Shown piece after piece: positions 16,341 through 24,972 of a stretch of 34,632 nucleotides of DNA. The notes beneath the pieces are model-generated. The model was given only the letters and a program-made list of their open reading frames with translations. It made no database searches and had not been told where the DNA came from. Source of the DNA: Deltaproteobacteria bacterium (GTDB taxonomy: Bacteria > Desulfobacterota > Deferrimicrobia > Deferrimicrobiales > Deferrimicrobiaceae); contig JAGGAJ010000002.1 of assembly GCA_017889845.1 (NCBI GenBank), positions 1-34,632 on the forward strand, given 5' to 3'. Made by a program: the position numbers and the translations under genes. The first letter of the stretch is position 1, and each line of letters opens with the position of its first letter.

Positions 16341-16385
16341 GTCACTTTCGATAATACCGATGATCGGATCGCAAGGAGGAACAGG

Positions 16386-16655
16386 TTGGCCAAGCTCAAG
16401 TCCGCCGTGAAGCGGCACAAGCAGAGTCTGAAGCGCCGCGCGCAGAACCGCCACGTCCGCTCCACCGTCAAGAGCGCCGTCAAGGAGGTCCGCGCAGGGA
16501 TCGCCGAATCCGGCGACAAGGCCGCCGAGCTCCTCCGGAACGCGTCGTCCCTCATCGCCCGCGCCGGGTCGAAGGGCGTGCTGCACAAGAAGACGGCGTC
16601 CCGCAAGATCTCCCGGCTCGCCAAGGCGGTCCGGAAAGCGACCGCGGGGAAGTAA
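16386..16655 (+). CDS. rpsT: Small ribosomal subunit protein bS20
   Basis: An 89-residue basic protein of the 30S subunit binding 16S rRNA. The sequence starts LAKLKSAVKRHKQSLKRR, the standard S20 pattern, and ends with the conserved KGVLHKKTASRKISRLAK. The initiation codon is TTG at 16386, set by AAGGAGG 6 nt upstream (16373-16379). E. coli rpsT also starts with UUG, where the weak codon contributes to translational autoregulation by S20. The gene is monocistronic, with its own promoter, and converges on holA with only 12 bp between stop codons; no terminator hairpin is visible in that gap. Confidence 0.95.
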   Translation: MAKLKSAVKRHKQSLKRRAQNRHVRSTVKSAVKEVRAGIAESGDKAAELLRNASSLIARAGSKGVLHKKTASRKISRLAKAVRKATAGK

Positions 16656-16667
16656 CCGCAAGGGCCA

Positions 16668-17588
16668 CTAAGACAGCGCCAGCAGAAGCCGGATCTCGAA
16701 GACCTGCCCGGGGGAGAGCCGGCTCTCCCCCTTCAACTCCCGGTCGATCCGCGACAGGGTGCGAAACAGCACCGCGGCCCGTCCCGGCGCGACCGTCACC
16801 GACCTGCCCCTGCCCTGTATGCAGCTCCGAAGGTACCAGGACAACGCCCCGTTCAGCCTGTGGTAATCATCCGCGTCCGCGGTGACAGCGAAGCGGCGCA
16901 GGAGCGCGATGCATGCGGGGCCGTCCTTCCTCACCAGCGCCTCCGCCATGCGGAACGGGTCCACTTCACCGCGGGATACGCAGACGGCGCGGATGTCCTC
17001 CTCGACGATCTCCTTCCGCCCCCGGGCGTACGCGATGAGTTTCCCGACCTCGGCGGCGAGCGGTTCGAAGGAAACGCCGACCCACCGGGCGAGGAAGGAT
17101 GCCGATTCCCGGGAGAGGGACACTCCGGCCTCCCGGACAGCGCCGATGGCGTACTCCGCAAGGGAATCCACTGCCTGCTGCTCCCTCGGGGCGGCGGACA
17201 GGAGGTTCGGGGCACGGGAGAGCCCCTGCGCCTGGCGGAAGTCGGTGCCGTGCAGGACGAGCGTCGCGGAAGGTTCCGGCGCTTCGAGGTAGTCGCGGAT
17301 CGCATCCCGGTGAACTTTCTTCATCTCCGTGAGGTCCGGGAGGACGAAGATGCGCACCCGTGCGAAAAAGGAGGGGGAGCGCCAGACAGTCACGGGGGAT
17401 TCCCGGTCGAGGTCCGCCGGCGTCCAGTGATGGGTCTCGAAGCGCACTCCCCCGGCGCGCAGCCGCCGCTCCCACGCGTCCACGAGGCACCCCGCCAGCC
17501 CGGCGCCGTCCCCGTACAGAAGGTATGCGGGGGCCGGCACCTTGCCGATCCAGGCCCTGAAAACCGGTGGAACGGAAGCGTCGTTCAC
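16668..17588 (-). CDS. holA: DNA polymerase III delta subunit
   Basis: A 306-residue HolA-type protein, the clamp-loader subunit that opens the sliding clamp. The N-terminus has the family pattern APAYLLYGDGAGLAGCLVDAW (degenerate P-loop-like region). The middle shows VRIFVLPDLTEMKK and SLSRESASFLARWVGVSFEPLAAEVGKLIAY, and the C-terminal collar has LSWYLRS and EFRLLLALS-like sequence. It starts with GTG at 17588-17586 in a GTGA overlap with the lptE stop, so it is probably translationally coupled. It is the last gene of the 21-gene run and converges with rpsT. leuS-lptE-holA is a recurring arrangement. Confidence 0.9.
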   Translation of the reverse strand: MNDASVPPVFRAWIGKVPAPAYLLYGDGAGLAGCLVDAWERRLRAGGVRFETHHWTPADLDRESPVTVWRSPSFFARVRIFVLPDLTEMKKVHRDAIRDYLEAPEPSATLVLHGTDFRQAQGLSRAPNLLSAAPREQQAVDSLAEYAIGAVREAGVSLSRESASFLARWVGVSFEPLAAEVGKLIAYARGRKEIVEEDIRAVCVSRGEVDPFRMAEALVRKDGPACIALLRRFAVTADADDYHRLNGALSWYLRSCIQGRGRSVTVAPGRAAVLFRTLSRIDRELKGESRLSPGQVFEIRLLLALS

Positions 17589-18148
17589 AGGACCACCCGG
17601 ATCGTCTGGGCGAGGCGGATCGCGAGGCGACGGGCCGCGTCCTCGAAGGCAGCCCTCCGGTTGGCTTCCGTGTACTGGGGGTCCGGGCCGGAATAGAATG
17701 GAGCGGTCTCGGAGATTCCCGTTTCCTTCCAGAGGACACGGCCGTTCGCCACATCCACCACCCGGATGTCCAGGACGACGACGAGGCGGTATTCCAGGCC
17801 GAACCGGCTGTCCACCGCGTGGGAGACCACGCTCTCGCGGGTCTCCTGCACCTTCCCGTCGACCAGGAAGTCCGCGCGCGGCCGTTCGAATCCCCCCCGG
17901 TACCCCCCGCGGCGCAATTCCTCGCGAAGGCGGGCGGCGACGTAGGATCCCGCGTCCGGAATCGTGGAGGCGTTGGAGAACGGCGTGACGTCCATGCGGA
18001 CCTTTGCGTCGGAGAAACGCGAATTGGCCTCGGTCCGGAGCCGGTACCCGCAGCCGGAGGCCGCCATGACCGCCAGGAGTATGGCCGCGACGGTGCAGGC
18101 ACGGATGCGGGTACGGTCGAATGCCAGGGTGTTCGCGGGACGGGACAC
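17585..18148 (-). CDS. lptE: LPS assembly lipoprotein LptE
   Basis: A 187-residue outer-membrane lipoprotein that forms the LPS-translocating plug complex with LptD. A signal peptide of about 32 residues ends in the lipobox ASGC (Cys33), followed by GYRLRTEANSRFSD. The body has the LptE pattern (MDVTPFSNASTIPDAG, LREELRRGGY, ADFLVDGKVQETRES, VVLDIRVVDVANGRVLWKET). Sequence divergence is high in this family, so the call rests on lipobox, length, fold pattern and the leuS-lptE-holA context. The only plausible start is GTG at 18148-18146, 2 bp after the leuS stop. The start codon and the first 20 or so codons lie in a diverged copy of the 166-bp repeat seen at 21373-21538. Confidence 0.85.
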   Translation of the reverse strand: MSRPANTLAFDRTRIRACTVAAILLAVMAASGCGYRLRTEANSRFSDAKVRMDVTPFSNASTIPDAGSYVAARLREELRRGGYRGGFERPRADFLVDGKVQETRESVVSHAVDSRFGLEYRLVVVLDIRVVDVANGRVLWKETGISETAPFYSGPDPQYTEANRRAAFEDAARRLAIRLAQTIRVVL

Positions 18149-18150
18149 TG
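18087..18150 (-). repeat. Diverged half-copy of the 166-bp inverted-repeat element
   Basis: Aligned without gaps to the right half of the 21373-21538 element (its positions 21476-21539), I count 47 of 64 matches by eye, mostly transitions apart. The terminal ten bases AGTGTCCCGT are identical. The element end falls directly after the leuS stop codon, just as the intact copy abuts the ribH stop. lptE codons 1-21 are read through it, and 15 of 21 residues equal the conceptual translation of the intact copy in the same frame. Confidence 0.75.
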
Positions 18151-20727
18151 TCAGGCCGCGACGATGCTGAACAGTTTGCCGGGGACGTACACAGTCTTGC
18201 GGATCTCCTTCCCCGCCGTGTGCTCCAGGACCCTCGGGTCGGACGTCGCCAGGACGCGGATCTCATCCTCCCCCGCCCCCGCCGCCACGGTGAGCCTCGT
18301 ACGGACCTTTCCGTTCACCTGGACGACCACCTCCACCGTGTCCTCCCGGGCGGCCGCGACGTCCGCCTCCGGCCAGCGACGGGTGCAGATCAGGTCGGCG
18401 TTCCCCACACGCTGCCACAGCTCCTCCGCGACGTGCGGAGCGAAGGGGGAGAGCATGTGAAGCAGCAGCTCCACCGCCTCCCGCAGCGCCCCGGCCGTGG
18501 CAGGGGCTCCCCACGCCGCGTCGTCCACGAGGTAGAGGAAGTTCACCATCTCCATGACGGCGGAGATGGCCGTGTTGAAGTGGAACCGCTCCTCCACGTC
18601 GCCGGTCACTTTCCGCAAGGTACGGTGGGTCACCTGGCGGATACGGCGCACCTCCTCCGACCCGTCCCACTGCCGCGGCGCGGCGGAGACCGCCCCCGCG
18701 CGCAGGGCGACAAGGCGGTATACCCGCCCGAGGAAGCGGAACGCCCCTTCCACCCCCTGCTCGCTCCAGTCCAGGTCCTTCTCCGGCGGCGCGGCGAAGA
18801 GGGAGAAGATGCGGGCGGTGTCCGCGCCGTACCGCTCGATCAGGGCGGACGGCTCCACGACGTTCCGTTTGGACTTGGACATCTTCATCGAACGGCCGAC
18901 GCTGACCGTCTCGCCGCACTGGCGGCACGCGCCGCTCTCGTCGACCTCCTCCGGGTACCGCCACCCGTGCTTGGGGCACTCGAGGGTCTGCATGCAGACC
19001 ATCCCCTGGGAGAGGAGCCGGAGGAACGGCTCGTTCCCCGGGGCGAGCCCCTTGTCGCGGAGATATCTGTGGAAGAAGCGGGCGTAGATCAGGTGCATGC
19101 AGGCGTGCTCGACACCCCCCACGTACTGGTCCACCGGGGCGAAGCGCCGCATCTTCTCCGGGTCGAGCGGCGCCCGGTCGTTCTTCGGGTCGATGTAGCG
19201 CAGGAAATACCAGCTGGACTCGAAGAAGGTGTCGAAGGTGTCCGTCTCGCGGCGGGCGGGCTTCCCGCAGGATGGGCACGGGACCCGGAGCCATCCCTCC
19301 GCGCCTGCGAGGGGGTTCCCACGCTCGCGGGTGTAGGGGAGGTCCTCCGGAAGCACCACGGGGAGGTCCTTCGCGGGCACCGGGACGACGCCGCACGCCT
19401 CGCAGTGGATCACCGGGATCGGGCACCCCCAGTACCGCTGGCGGCTGACGCCCCAGTCCCGCAGGCGGTACCGGACCGTCCCCCGGCCCTGGCCTTTCCC
19501 CTCGAGATGCCGCGTGATCGCAACCTTCCCGTCCCCGCTGTCCAGCCCGGAGAATTCCCCGGACCGGACGAGCCGGCCGGCCCCCTCGTGGGCCGCCGTC
19601 ATCGTCTCCGGGTCGAGCGCCTCCCCTTCCGGCTGGACGACGACCACGACCGGCAGCCCATACCGCCGGGCGAACTCGAAGTCCCGCTGGTCGTGCGCGG
19701 GAACCGCCATGACCGCGCCGGTTCCGTATTCGTAGAGGACGAAATTGGCGGCGTAGACGGGGATCTTCTCCCCCGTCGCCGGGTTGACGCAGTGCCCGCC
19801 GGTAAAGATCCCCTCCCTGGCCATGTCCTCGCCGGTCCGCTCGACCCGGTCCTGCCGCGCCACACGGTCGACGAATTCCCGGACCTCCACCTCGCGGCCC
19901 GACTTCCGGGCGAACTCCATCACCATCGGGTGCTCCGGCGCCATGCTCATGAACGTGGCGCCGAACAGGGTGTCCGGCCTCGTGGTGAAGACGGTGATGT
20001 CCCCGGCCCCTTCCGCGAGGGGAAAGCGGATCTCCGCGCCCTCGCTGCGCCCGATCCAGTTGCGCTGCATCTCGAGGATGTTCTCCGGCCACCCGCCCGC
20101 GAGCTCCCCGTGCCCCGCCAGCAGCTCCTCGGCGTACTTCGTGATGGCGACGAACCACTGGTCGAGCTCCCGCTGCGTCACCTGGGTCTGGTCGTGGATG
20201 AAGCACGTCCCGTCGCGGTTGACCTGCTCGTTGGCGAGCACGGTCTGGCACTCGTCGCACCAGTTCAGGGTCGCGCGCTTCCGGTAGGCGATCCCGTCCT
20301 CGAGCATCCAGAGGAAGAACAGCTGCTCCCACCGGTAATATTCGGGGGAGCAGGTGGAGAACTCCCGCTCCCAGTCGTAGGAGATCCCCATCTGCTTGAG
20401 CTGTTCCCGCATGAAGCCGATGTTCTCCCACGTCCACTTCGCGGGGTGCGTCCCGTGGCGGAACGCGGCGTTCTCGGCGGGCAGCCCGAAGGCGTCCCAC
20501 CCGATGGGGTGGAGGACCTGGTAGCCGCGCATCCGCTTGAACCGCGCGAGGAGGTCGCCGATGGTGTACACCCGCACGTGGCCCATGTGGATCCGGCCGG
20601 AAGGGTACGGGAACATCTCGAGGCAGTAATATTTCGGGGCGGACAGGGCGTCGGGGCAGCGGAACACCCCGGCCTCCTCCCACGCCTTCTGCCACTTCCC
20701 CTCGATGTCCCGCGGCCTGTACTTCAT
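18151..20727 (-). CDS. leuS: Leucyl-tRNA synthetase
   Basis: An 858-residue class I LeuRS. The HIGH signature is HMGH at 47-50 (FPYPSGRIHMGH) and the KMSKS loop is at 615-619. The editing domain has TTRPDTLFGATFM and the GTGAVMAVPAHDQRDFEFA stretch. Cysteine pairs CEACG and CPSCG, and a leucine-specific-domain pair CPKHG/CRQCG, suggest bound zinc, as in several bacterial LeuRS. The ATG at 20727 has GGAGGG 6 nt upstream. It follows a 198-bp gap from nusB that holds an inverted-repeat element, so its expression may be set partly separately from the genes before it. Confidence 0.97.
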   Translation of the reverse strand: MKYRPRDIEGKWQKAWEEAGVFRCPDALSAPKYYCLEMFPYPSGRIHMGHVRVYTIGDLLARFKRMRGYQVLHPIGWDAFGLPAENAAFRHGTHPAKWTWENIGFMREQLKQMGISYDWEREFSTCSPEYYRWEQLFFLWMLEDGIAYRKRATLNWCDECQTVLANEQVNRDGTCFIHDQTQVTQRELDQWFVAITKYAEELLAGHGELAGGWPENILEMQRNWIGRSEGAEIRFPLAEGAGDITVFTTRPDTLFGATFMSMAPEHPMVMEFARKSGREVEVREFVDRVARQDRVERTGEDMAREGIFTGGHCVNPATGEKIPVYAANFVLYEYGTGAVMAVPAHDQRDFEFARRYGLPVVVVVQPEGEALDPETMTAAHEGAGRLVRSGEFSGLDSGDGKVAITRHLEGKGQGRGTVRYRLRDWGVSRQRYWGCPIPVIHCEACGVVPVPAKDLPVVLPEDLPYTRERGNPLAGAEGWLRVPCPSCGKPARRETDTFDTFFESSWYFLRYIDPKNDRAPLDPEKMRRFAPVDQYVGGVEHACMHLIYARFFHRYLRDKGLAPGNEPFLRLLSQGMVCMQTLECPKHGWRYPEEVDESGACRQCGETVSVGRSMKMSKSKRNVVEPSALIERYGADTARIFSLFAAPPEKDLDWSEQGVEGAFRFLGRVYRLVALRAGAVSAAPRQWDGSEEVRRIRQVTHRTLRKVTGDVEERFHFNTAISAVMEMVNFLYLVDDAAWGAPATAGALREAVELLLHMLSPFAPHVAEELWQRVGNADLICTRRWPEADVAAAREDTVEVVVQVNGKVRTRLTVAAGAGEDEIRVLATSDPRVLEHTAGKEIRKTVYVPGKLFSIVAA

Positions 20728-20754
20728 CCCGAACCCTCCGTCGGCGTCATTTTA

Positions 20755-20894
20755 CACCTCACCGGAGGCGCAGCGGGGGGTTCCTCGGAAGCGGCGTATG
20801 GAGCGGAGGCAGAAATTGCGTCGAGCGGAATCGCAGTGAGCGGGCGAAGGTCGCGAGCGTAGCTTCCGAGGAAGCCCCCCGCGAGCCGCAGGTG
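20755..20894. repeat. 140-bp inverted-repeat element between nusB and leuS
   Basis: Outer ends are CACCT (20755-20759) and AGGTG (20890-20894). The main arms GCGGGGGGTTCCTCGGAAGC (20773-20792) and 20862-20882 are complementary except for one extra base in the right arm, with about 69 nt between them. In the transcript they would form a strong long-loop stem. There is no U-run, so it is not a typical terminator. It has no homology that I can see to the 166-bp element. A mobile or proliferating intergenic repeat is the likeliest explanation. Confidence 0.7.
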
Positions 20895-20925
20895 TCCAGT
20901 TGTAATATCCGTCACACGTTGATCC

Positions 20926-21339
20926 TTACCGGGCTGGTGTCTTCTTCCGGACGAGCTCCGCGATGCGGTCGAGGATGCCGTTGACGAACGCGCCGGACTC
21001 CTCCGCGCCGAACCGCTTGGCGAGATCGACCGCCTCGTTGATCGCCACCGCGAACGGGATGTCCCTGCCGTGCCGGATCTCGTACGCGCCGAGGCGGAGG
21101 ATGTTCCGGTCCACCAGCGCCATCCGCTCGAGGCGCCAGTTCTCCGCGGCGTCGCGGATCAGCCCGTCGATCTCCACGCGGTGCTCCCACACCCCGCGGA
21201 CCGTTCCGTCGTAATACTCCGCGTCGCGGGGCGGGGAGGAGGCCAGCGCGAACAGGGGGATGGCCTCGTCCGGACCAACCCCCAGGGCGTCCATCAGGAA
21301 CAGCGTCTGGAAGGCCTTTTCTCGGGATTCCCGGCGCAC
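20926..21339 (-). CDS. nusB: Transcription antitermination protein NusB
   Basis: A 137-residue all-helical NusB, which binds boxA RNA with NusE/S10 for rRNA antitermination. The core is clear: RRESREKAFQTLFLMDA at the N-terminus, DGLIRDAAENWRLERMALVDRNILRLGAYEI in the middle and INEAVDLAKRFGAEESGAFVNGILDRIA near the end. The start is uncertain: GTG at 21339 gives the family length but has no ribosome site. An in-frame TTG at 21390 lies inside the 166-bp repeat and would add 17 atypical residues; an ATT two codons before the GTG is also conceivable. The ribH-nusB order is widely conserved. Confidence 0.92.
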   Translation of the reverse strand: MRRESREKAFQTLFLMDALGVGPDEAIPLFALASSPPRDAEYYDGTVRGVWEHRVEIDGLIRDAAENWRLERMALVDRNILRLGAYEIRHGRDIPFAVAINEAVDLAKRFGAEESGAFVNGILDRIAELVRKKTPAR

Positions 21340-21353
21340 GCGAATGCTGTTTC

Positions 21354-21372
21354 GCCCCGGGAATCCCGGGGC
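21354..21372. repeat. 19-bp perfect palindrome just upstream of nusB
   Basis: GCCCCGGGA and TCCCGGGGC form perfect 9-bp arms around a single base. It lies between the 166-bp element and the nusB start, 15 nt upstream of the GTG. In RNA it would fold into a very stable hairpin over the place where a ribosome site should be. It could influence nusB translation or be the target at which the repeat inserted. Confidence 0.6.
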
Positions 21373-21538
21373 TAGTGTTCCGTCTCGCAAATAGCTTGAC
21401 GCACCGAGAGCGCCGATGCGCCGAGTCCGGCAAGGCGCACGACCGAGCCGTACTTACAAGTACGGAGAGGGAGTGCAACGACGCCGGCGCGGATGCAGCG
21501 GCGATCGAATGCCGAGGTATTTGCGATACGGGACACTA
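21373..21538. repeat. 166-bp element with 21-bp terminal inverted repeats
   Basis: The left end (21373-21393, beginning TAGTGTTCCGTCTCGCAAAT) and the right end (21518-21538, complement beginning TAGTGTCCCGTATCGCAAAT) match at 19 of 21 bases. A perfect internal hairpin CCGTACTT-AC-AAGTACGG lies at 21448-21465. No transposase or credible gene is inside. The ribH stop codon TAG (21538-21536) is the terminal triplet of the element. The shape is that of a MITE or palindromic intergenic repeat. A decayed half-copy lies at 18087-18150. Confidence 0.85.
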
Positions 21539-21997
21539 CATCCTCCGGAGGAGGCTGACCATTTCCAGGGCGGACTGGGCCGCCTCGGCGCCCTTGTTTC
21601 CCGCCTTCGTTCCGGCCCGCTCGATCGCCTGTTCCACCGTGTCGGTGGTGAGCACGCCGAAGGCGACGGGGACGCCCGTGTCCAGCATCACCTGGGCGAC
21701 GCCCTTGGTGACCTCGGCGCTGAGGTAGTCGAAGTGGGGGGTTCCTCCCCGGATCAGCGCCCCGAGGGCGACCACCGCGTCCACCTTCGTCCCGGCCGCC
21801 CGCCGTACCCCCAGCGGGATCTCGAAGGACCCGGGGACCTTCACGACCGTGATCCCCTTCTCTTCCACGCCGTGCCGCCTCAGGGCGTCCAACGCCCCTT
21901 CGAGCAGCCGATCCGTGATGAAGCCGTTGAACCGCGACACCACGATCGCGATCTTGACGCCCTGCCCCTGGAGATCCCCCTCGATCACACGCACCAT
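21536..21997 (-). CDS. ribH: 6,7-dimethyl-8-ribityllumazine synthase
   Basis: A 153-residue lumazine synthase, which condenses the pyrimidine intermediate with dihydroxybutanone phosphate to make the direct riboflavin precursor; the family forms icosahedral or pentameric shells. The signature region is intact: VSRFNGFITDRLLEGA near the N-terminus, KVPGSFEIPLG at 53-63 and the catalytic H88 in RGGTPHFDY. VTKGVAQVMLDTGVPVAFGVLTTDT follows. The start ATG at 21997 has AGGAGG a few bases upstream, 9 bp after ribBA. The last codons run into the terminal TAG of the 166-bp repeat, so the native stop may have been replaced. Confidence 0.96.
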   Translation of the reverse strand: MVRVIEGDLQGQGVKIAIVVSRFNGFITDRLLEGALDALRRHGVEEKGITVVKVPGSFEIPLGVRRAAGTKVDAVVALGALIRGGTPHFDYLSAEVTKGVAQVMLDTGVPVAFGVLTTDTVEQAIERAGTKAGNKGAEAAQSALEMVSLLRRM

Positions 21998-22006
21998 CGG
22001 CTCCTC

Positions 22007-23215
<1,209 letters not shown>

Positions 23216-23231
23216 CCGTTCCTCGCGTTTC

Positions 23232-23864
23232 TCAAGAAAAGCCGTGCTGCTTCAGGAAATCCCTGGTGATCCCGCCGCCGCCCTCCATGTGGCGCAGGAC
23301 GTACTTGCCCACGATGTCGGCCTCGAGGTTGACCCGTTCCCCGGGACGCGATGCACCGAGGGTCGTCCGTTCCAGCGTAAGCGGGATGAGGGTCAGTTCA
23401 AATCCTTCCGGGCGGACGGCGCTGACCGTGAGGCTCACCCCGTCCACGGCCACCGCACCCTTGTAAACCACGAACTTCATTATAGAAGGATCGGCCTGGA
23501 TATGGAACACCCTGGCTTCCCCCTGGGGCCGGATCTCCCGGATCGTCCCTGTGCCGTCCACGTGCCCGTACACGATGTGCCCCCCGAGGCGCCCGGTGAG
23601 GATCACGGCGCGCTCCAGGTTGACCCGGGTCCCCGGCCGTGCGGAGGTCAGGGTCGTCTTCGACAGGGTTTCCCGGGAGACGTCCGCCGTGAACCTCCCG
23701 TCCCCCTTCCCCGCGACCGTCAGGCAAACCCCGGATACGGCGATGGATTCCCCGAGGGCGATCTCCGCGATCGGAAGTCCTGTCGCCACCGTGACCGATG
23801 TCCCCGCCCGGAGAGGGGAAACGGAAACGACCGTCCCGATATCCTCCACGATCCCCGTGAACAT
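23232..23864 (-). CDS. ribE: Riboflavin synthase alpha subunit
   Basis: A 210-residue riboflavin synthase that dismutates two lumazine molecules to riboflavin. It opens with the invariant MFTGIVEDIG. The two tandem lumazine-binding barrels are visible: residues 1-95 (SIAVSGVCLTV, FTADVSRETLSKTTL) and 97-195 (GHIVYGHVDGTGTI, AVAVDGVSLTVSAV, LIPLTLERTTLG). The start ATG at 23864 has GGAGG about 8 nt upstream. It begins 4 bp after ribD. Confidence 0.96.
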   Translation of the reverse strand: MFTGIVEDIGTVVSVSPLRAGTSVTVATGLPIAEIALGESIAVSGVCLTVAGKGDGRFTADVSRETLSKTTLTSARPGTRVNLERAVILTGRLGGHIVYGHVDGTGTIREIRPQGEARVFHIQADPSIMKFVVYKGAVAVDGVSLTVSAVRPEGFELTLIPLTLERTTLGASRPGERVNLEADIVGKYVLRHMEGGGGITRDFLKQHGFS

Positions 23865-23868
23865 CGCG

Positions 23869-24972
23869 CTACCTCCCTTCCCGCGGTTCGGCGATCAGGA
23901 GGATGTCCCTCCCCACCCGCCGCACGGCCTCGAAGGAAAGCCACACCCCCGACCGCGGGTCCGGGCACGCCCAGCCCGACAGGGCCCGCACCCCCTCACC
24001 CAGCAGGAGGGGAGCGACGAACAGGACGTACCGGTCGACGCCACCTTCCGCGGCGAGCCATCCCGCGGTCTTTCCACCCCCCTCCACCAGCAGGGAGGTC
24101 ACCCCTTCCGCGCCCAGTGCGCCGAGGAGGTCGGCGGCGCGGATCCTCCCTCCCCTCGAGGGTAGCGGGAGCACGCGCGCGCCGAGCGCCCGGAGCCGCT
24201 CCGCCTCCCTGCGCTGGATTCCCGCGGGGCACGCCACGAGGACCTCCCCGGGTCCCTCCCGGAAGATGCGGTTCCTCCGCAACGCGCCGGGCCGTGTCGT
24301 GAGGACGACGCGCCGCGGCGTTCTCCCGCCCGGGACGCGCGCGGTGAGGAGCGGGTCGTCGCGCCGCGCGGTGCCGCCCCCCACCAGGATGGCGTCCGAC
24401 TCGGAGCGCATCCGGTGCACCATGCGACGCGCCGCCTCCCCGCTGATCCACCGGGATGCGCCGCCAGCCGCCGCGATCTGACCGTCCAGGGAGACGGCCA
24501 GCTTCAGCGTCACGTAGGGGCGGCCCGTGACGACCCACCGGGCGAACCCCCGGTTAAGCTCCCCCGCACCGTCCGAAAGGAGCCCCTCGTGGACCGCCAC
24601 CCCCGCCTCCCGTAGGCGGCGGCCCCCCCGTCCCCGGACGCGGGGATTGGGGTCCTCTATCGCGTACGCCACCCGCGCTACACCGGCGGCTATGACGGCG
24701 GCGGTGCAGGGCGGCGTGCGCCCCCTGTGGTCGCAAGGCTCCAGGGTGACGTACAGGTCCGCTCCCCGGGCTTTCTCCCCCGCCGCGCGCAGCGCCTCGA
24801 CCTCGGCGTGCGGCCCCCCGGCTGCCCGGTGCCACCCCTCCCCCACCACGCGCCCCCGGCGGACGACCACCGCGCCGACGGCGGGGTTGGGAAACGTCCG
24901 TCCCAGCCCCTTCCTGGCGAGGAAGAGGGCCCTGCGCATGAACGCGGCGGCGGGAAAGGTCCCTTTCGGCAT
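23869..24972 (-). CDS. ribD: Bifunctional riboflavin deaminase/reductase RibD
   Basis: A 367-residue two-domain enzyme for steps two and three of riboflavin synthesis. The deaminase domain (1-145) has zinc ligands H55 (HAEVE, with E57 catalytic), C80 and C89 within EPCDHRGRTPPC. The reductase domain (from about 147) starts RPYVTLKLAVSLDGQIA and contains SRWISG, SDAILVGGGTARRDDPLLTAR and SLLVEGGGKTAGWLA. The ATG at 24972 overlaps the nrdR TGA by one base (TGATG), so coupling is likely. Confidence 0.96.
   Translation of the reverse strand: MPKGTFPAAAFMRRALFLARKGLGRTFPNPAVGAVVVRRGRVVGEGWHRAAGGPHAEVEALRAAGEKARGADLYVTLEPCDHRGRTPPCTAAVIAAGVARVAYAIEDPNPRVRGRGGRRLREAGVAVHEGLLSDGAGELNRGFARWVVTGRPYVTLKLAVSLDGQIAAAGGASRWISGEAARRMVHRMRSESDAILVGGGTARRDDPLLTARVPGGRTPRRVVLTTRPGALRRNRIFREGPGEVLVACPAGIQRREAERLRALGARVLPLPSRGGRIRAADLLGALGAEGVTSLLVEGGGKTAGWLAAEGGVDRYVLFVAPLLLGEGVRALSGWACPDPRSGVWLSFEAVRRVGRDILLIAEPREGR

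Larger units (their letters stand above)
16137..16385. other. 249-bp intergenic region between mazG and rpsT
   Basis: The longest gene-free stretch in the window. From left to right it holds the TGTGGA repeat cluster (16148-16193), about 100 bp with nothing I can interpret, a short GGGAAAATCCC imperfect hairpin followed by a pyrimidine run (16291-16313, too weak to call a terminator), and then the rpsT promoter and ribosome site. No convincing small ORF is present. Confidence 0.6.

Noticed and set aside
16137..16385. Possible replication origin because of DnaA-like boxes
   Set aside because: Only one sequence fits the consensus and a second is one mismatch off. There is no clear AT-rich unwinding region and no dnaA, dnaN, gidA or rpmH nearby.
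18121..20862. A 913-codon plus-strand open frame opposite leuS
   Set aside because: Low-complexity, His/Arg/Gly/Pro-rich translation with no motif; leuS on the minus strand is unambiguous.
20724..20915. 63-codon minus-strand ORF in the nusB-leuS gap
   Set aside because: It simply reads through the 140-bp inverted-repeat element and has no ribosome site or protein-like features.
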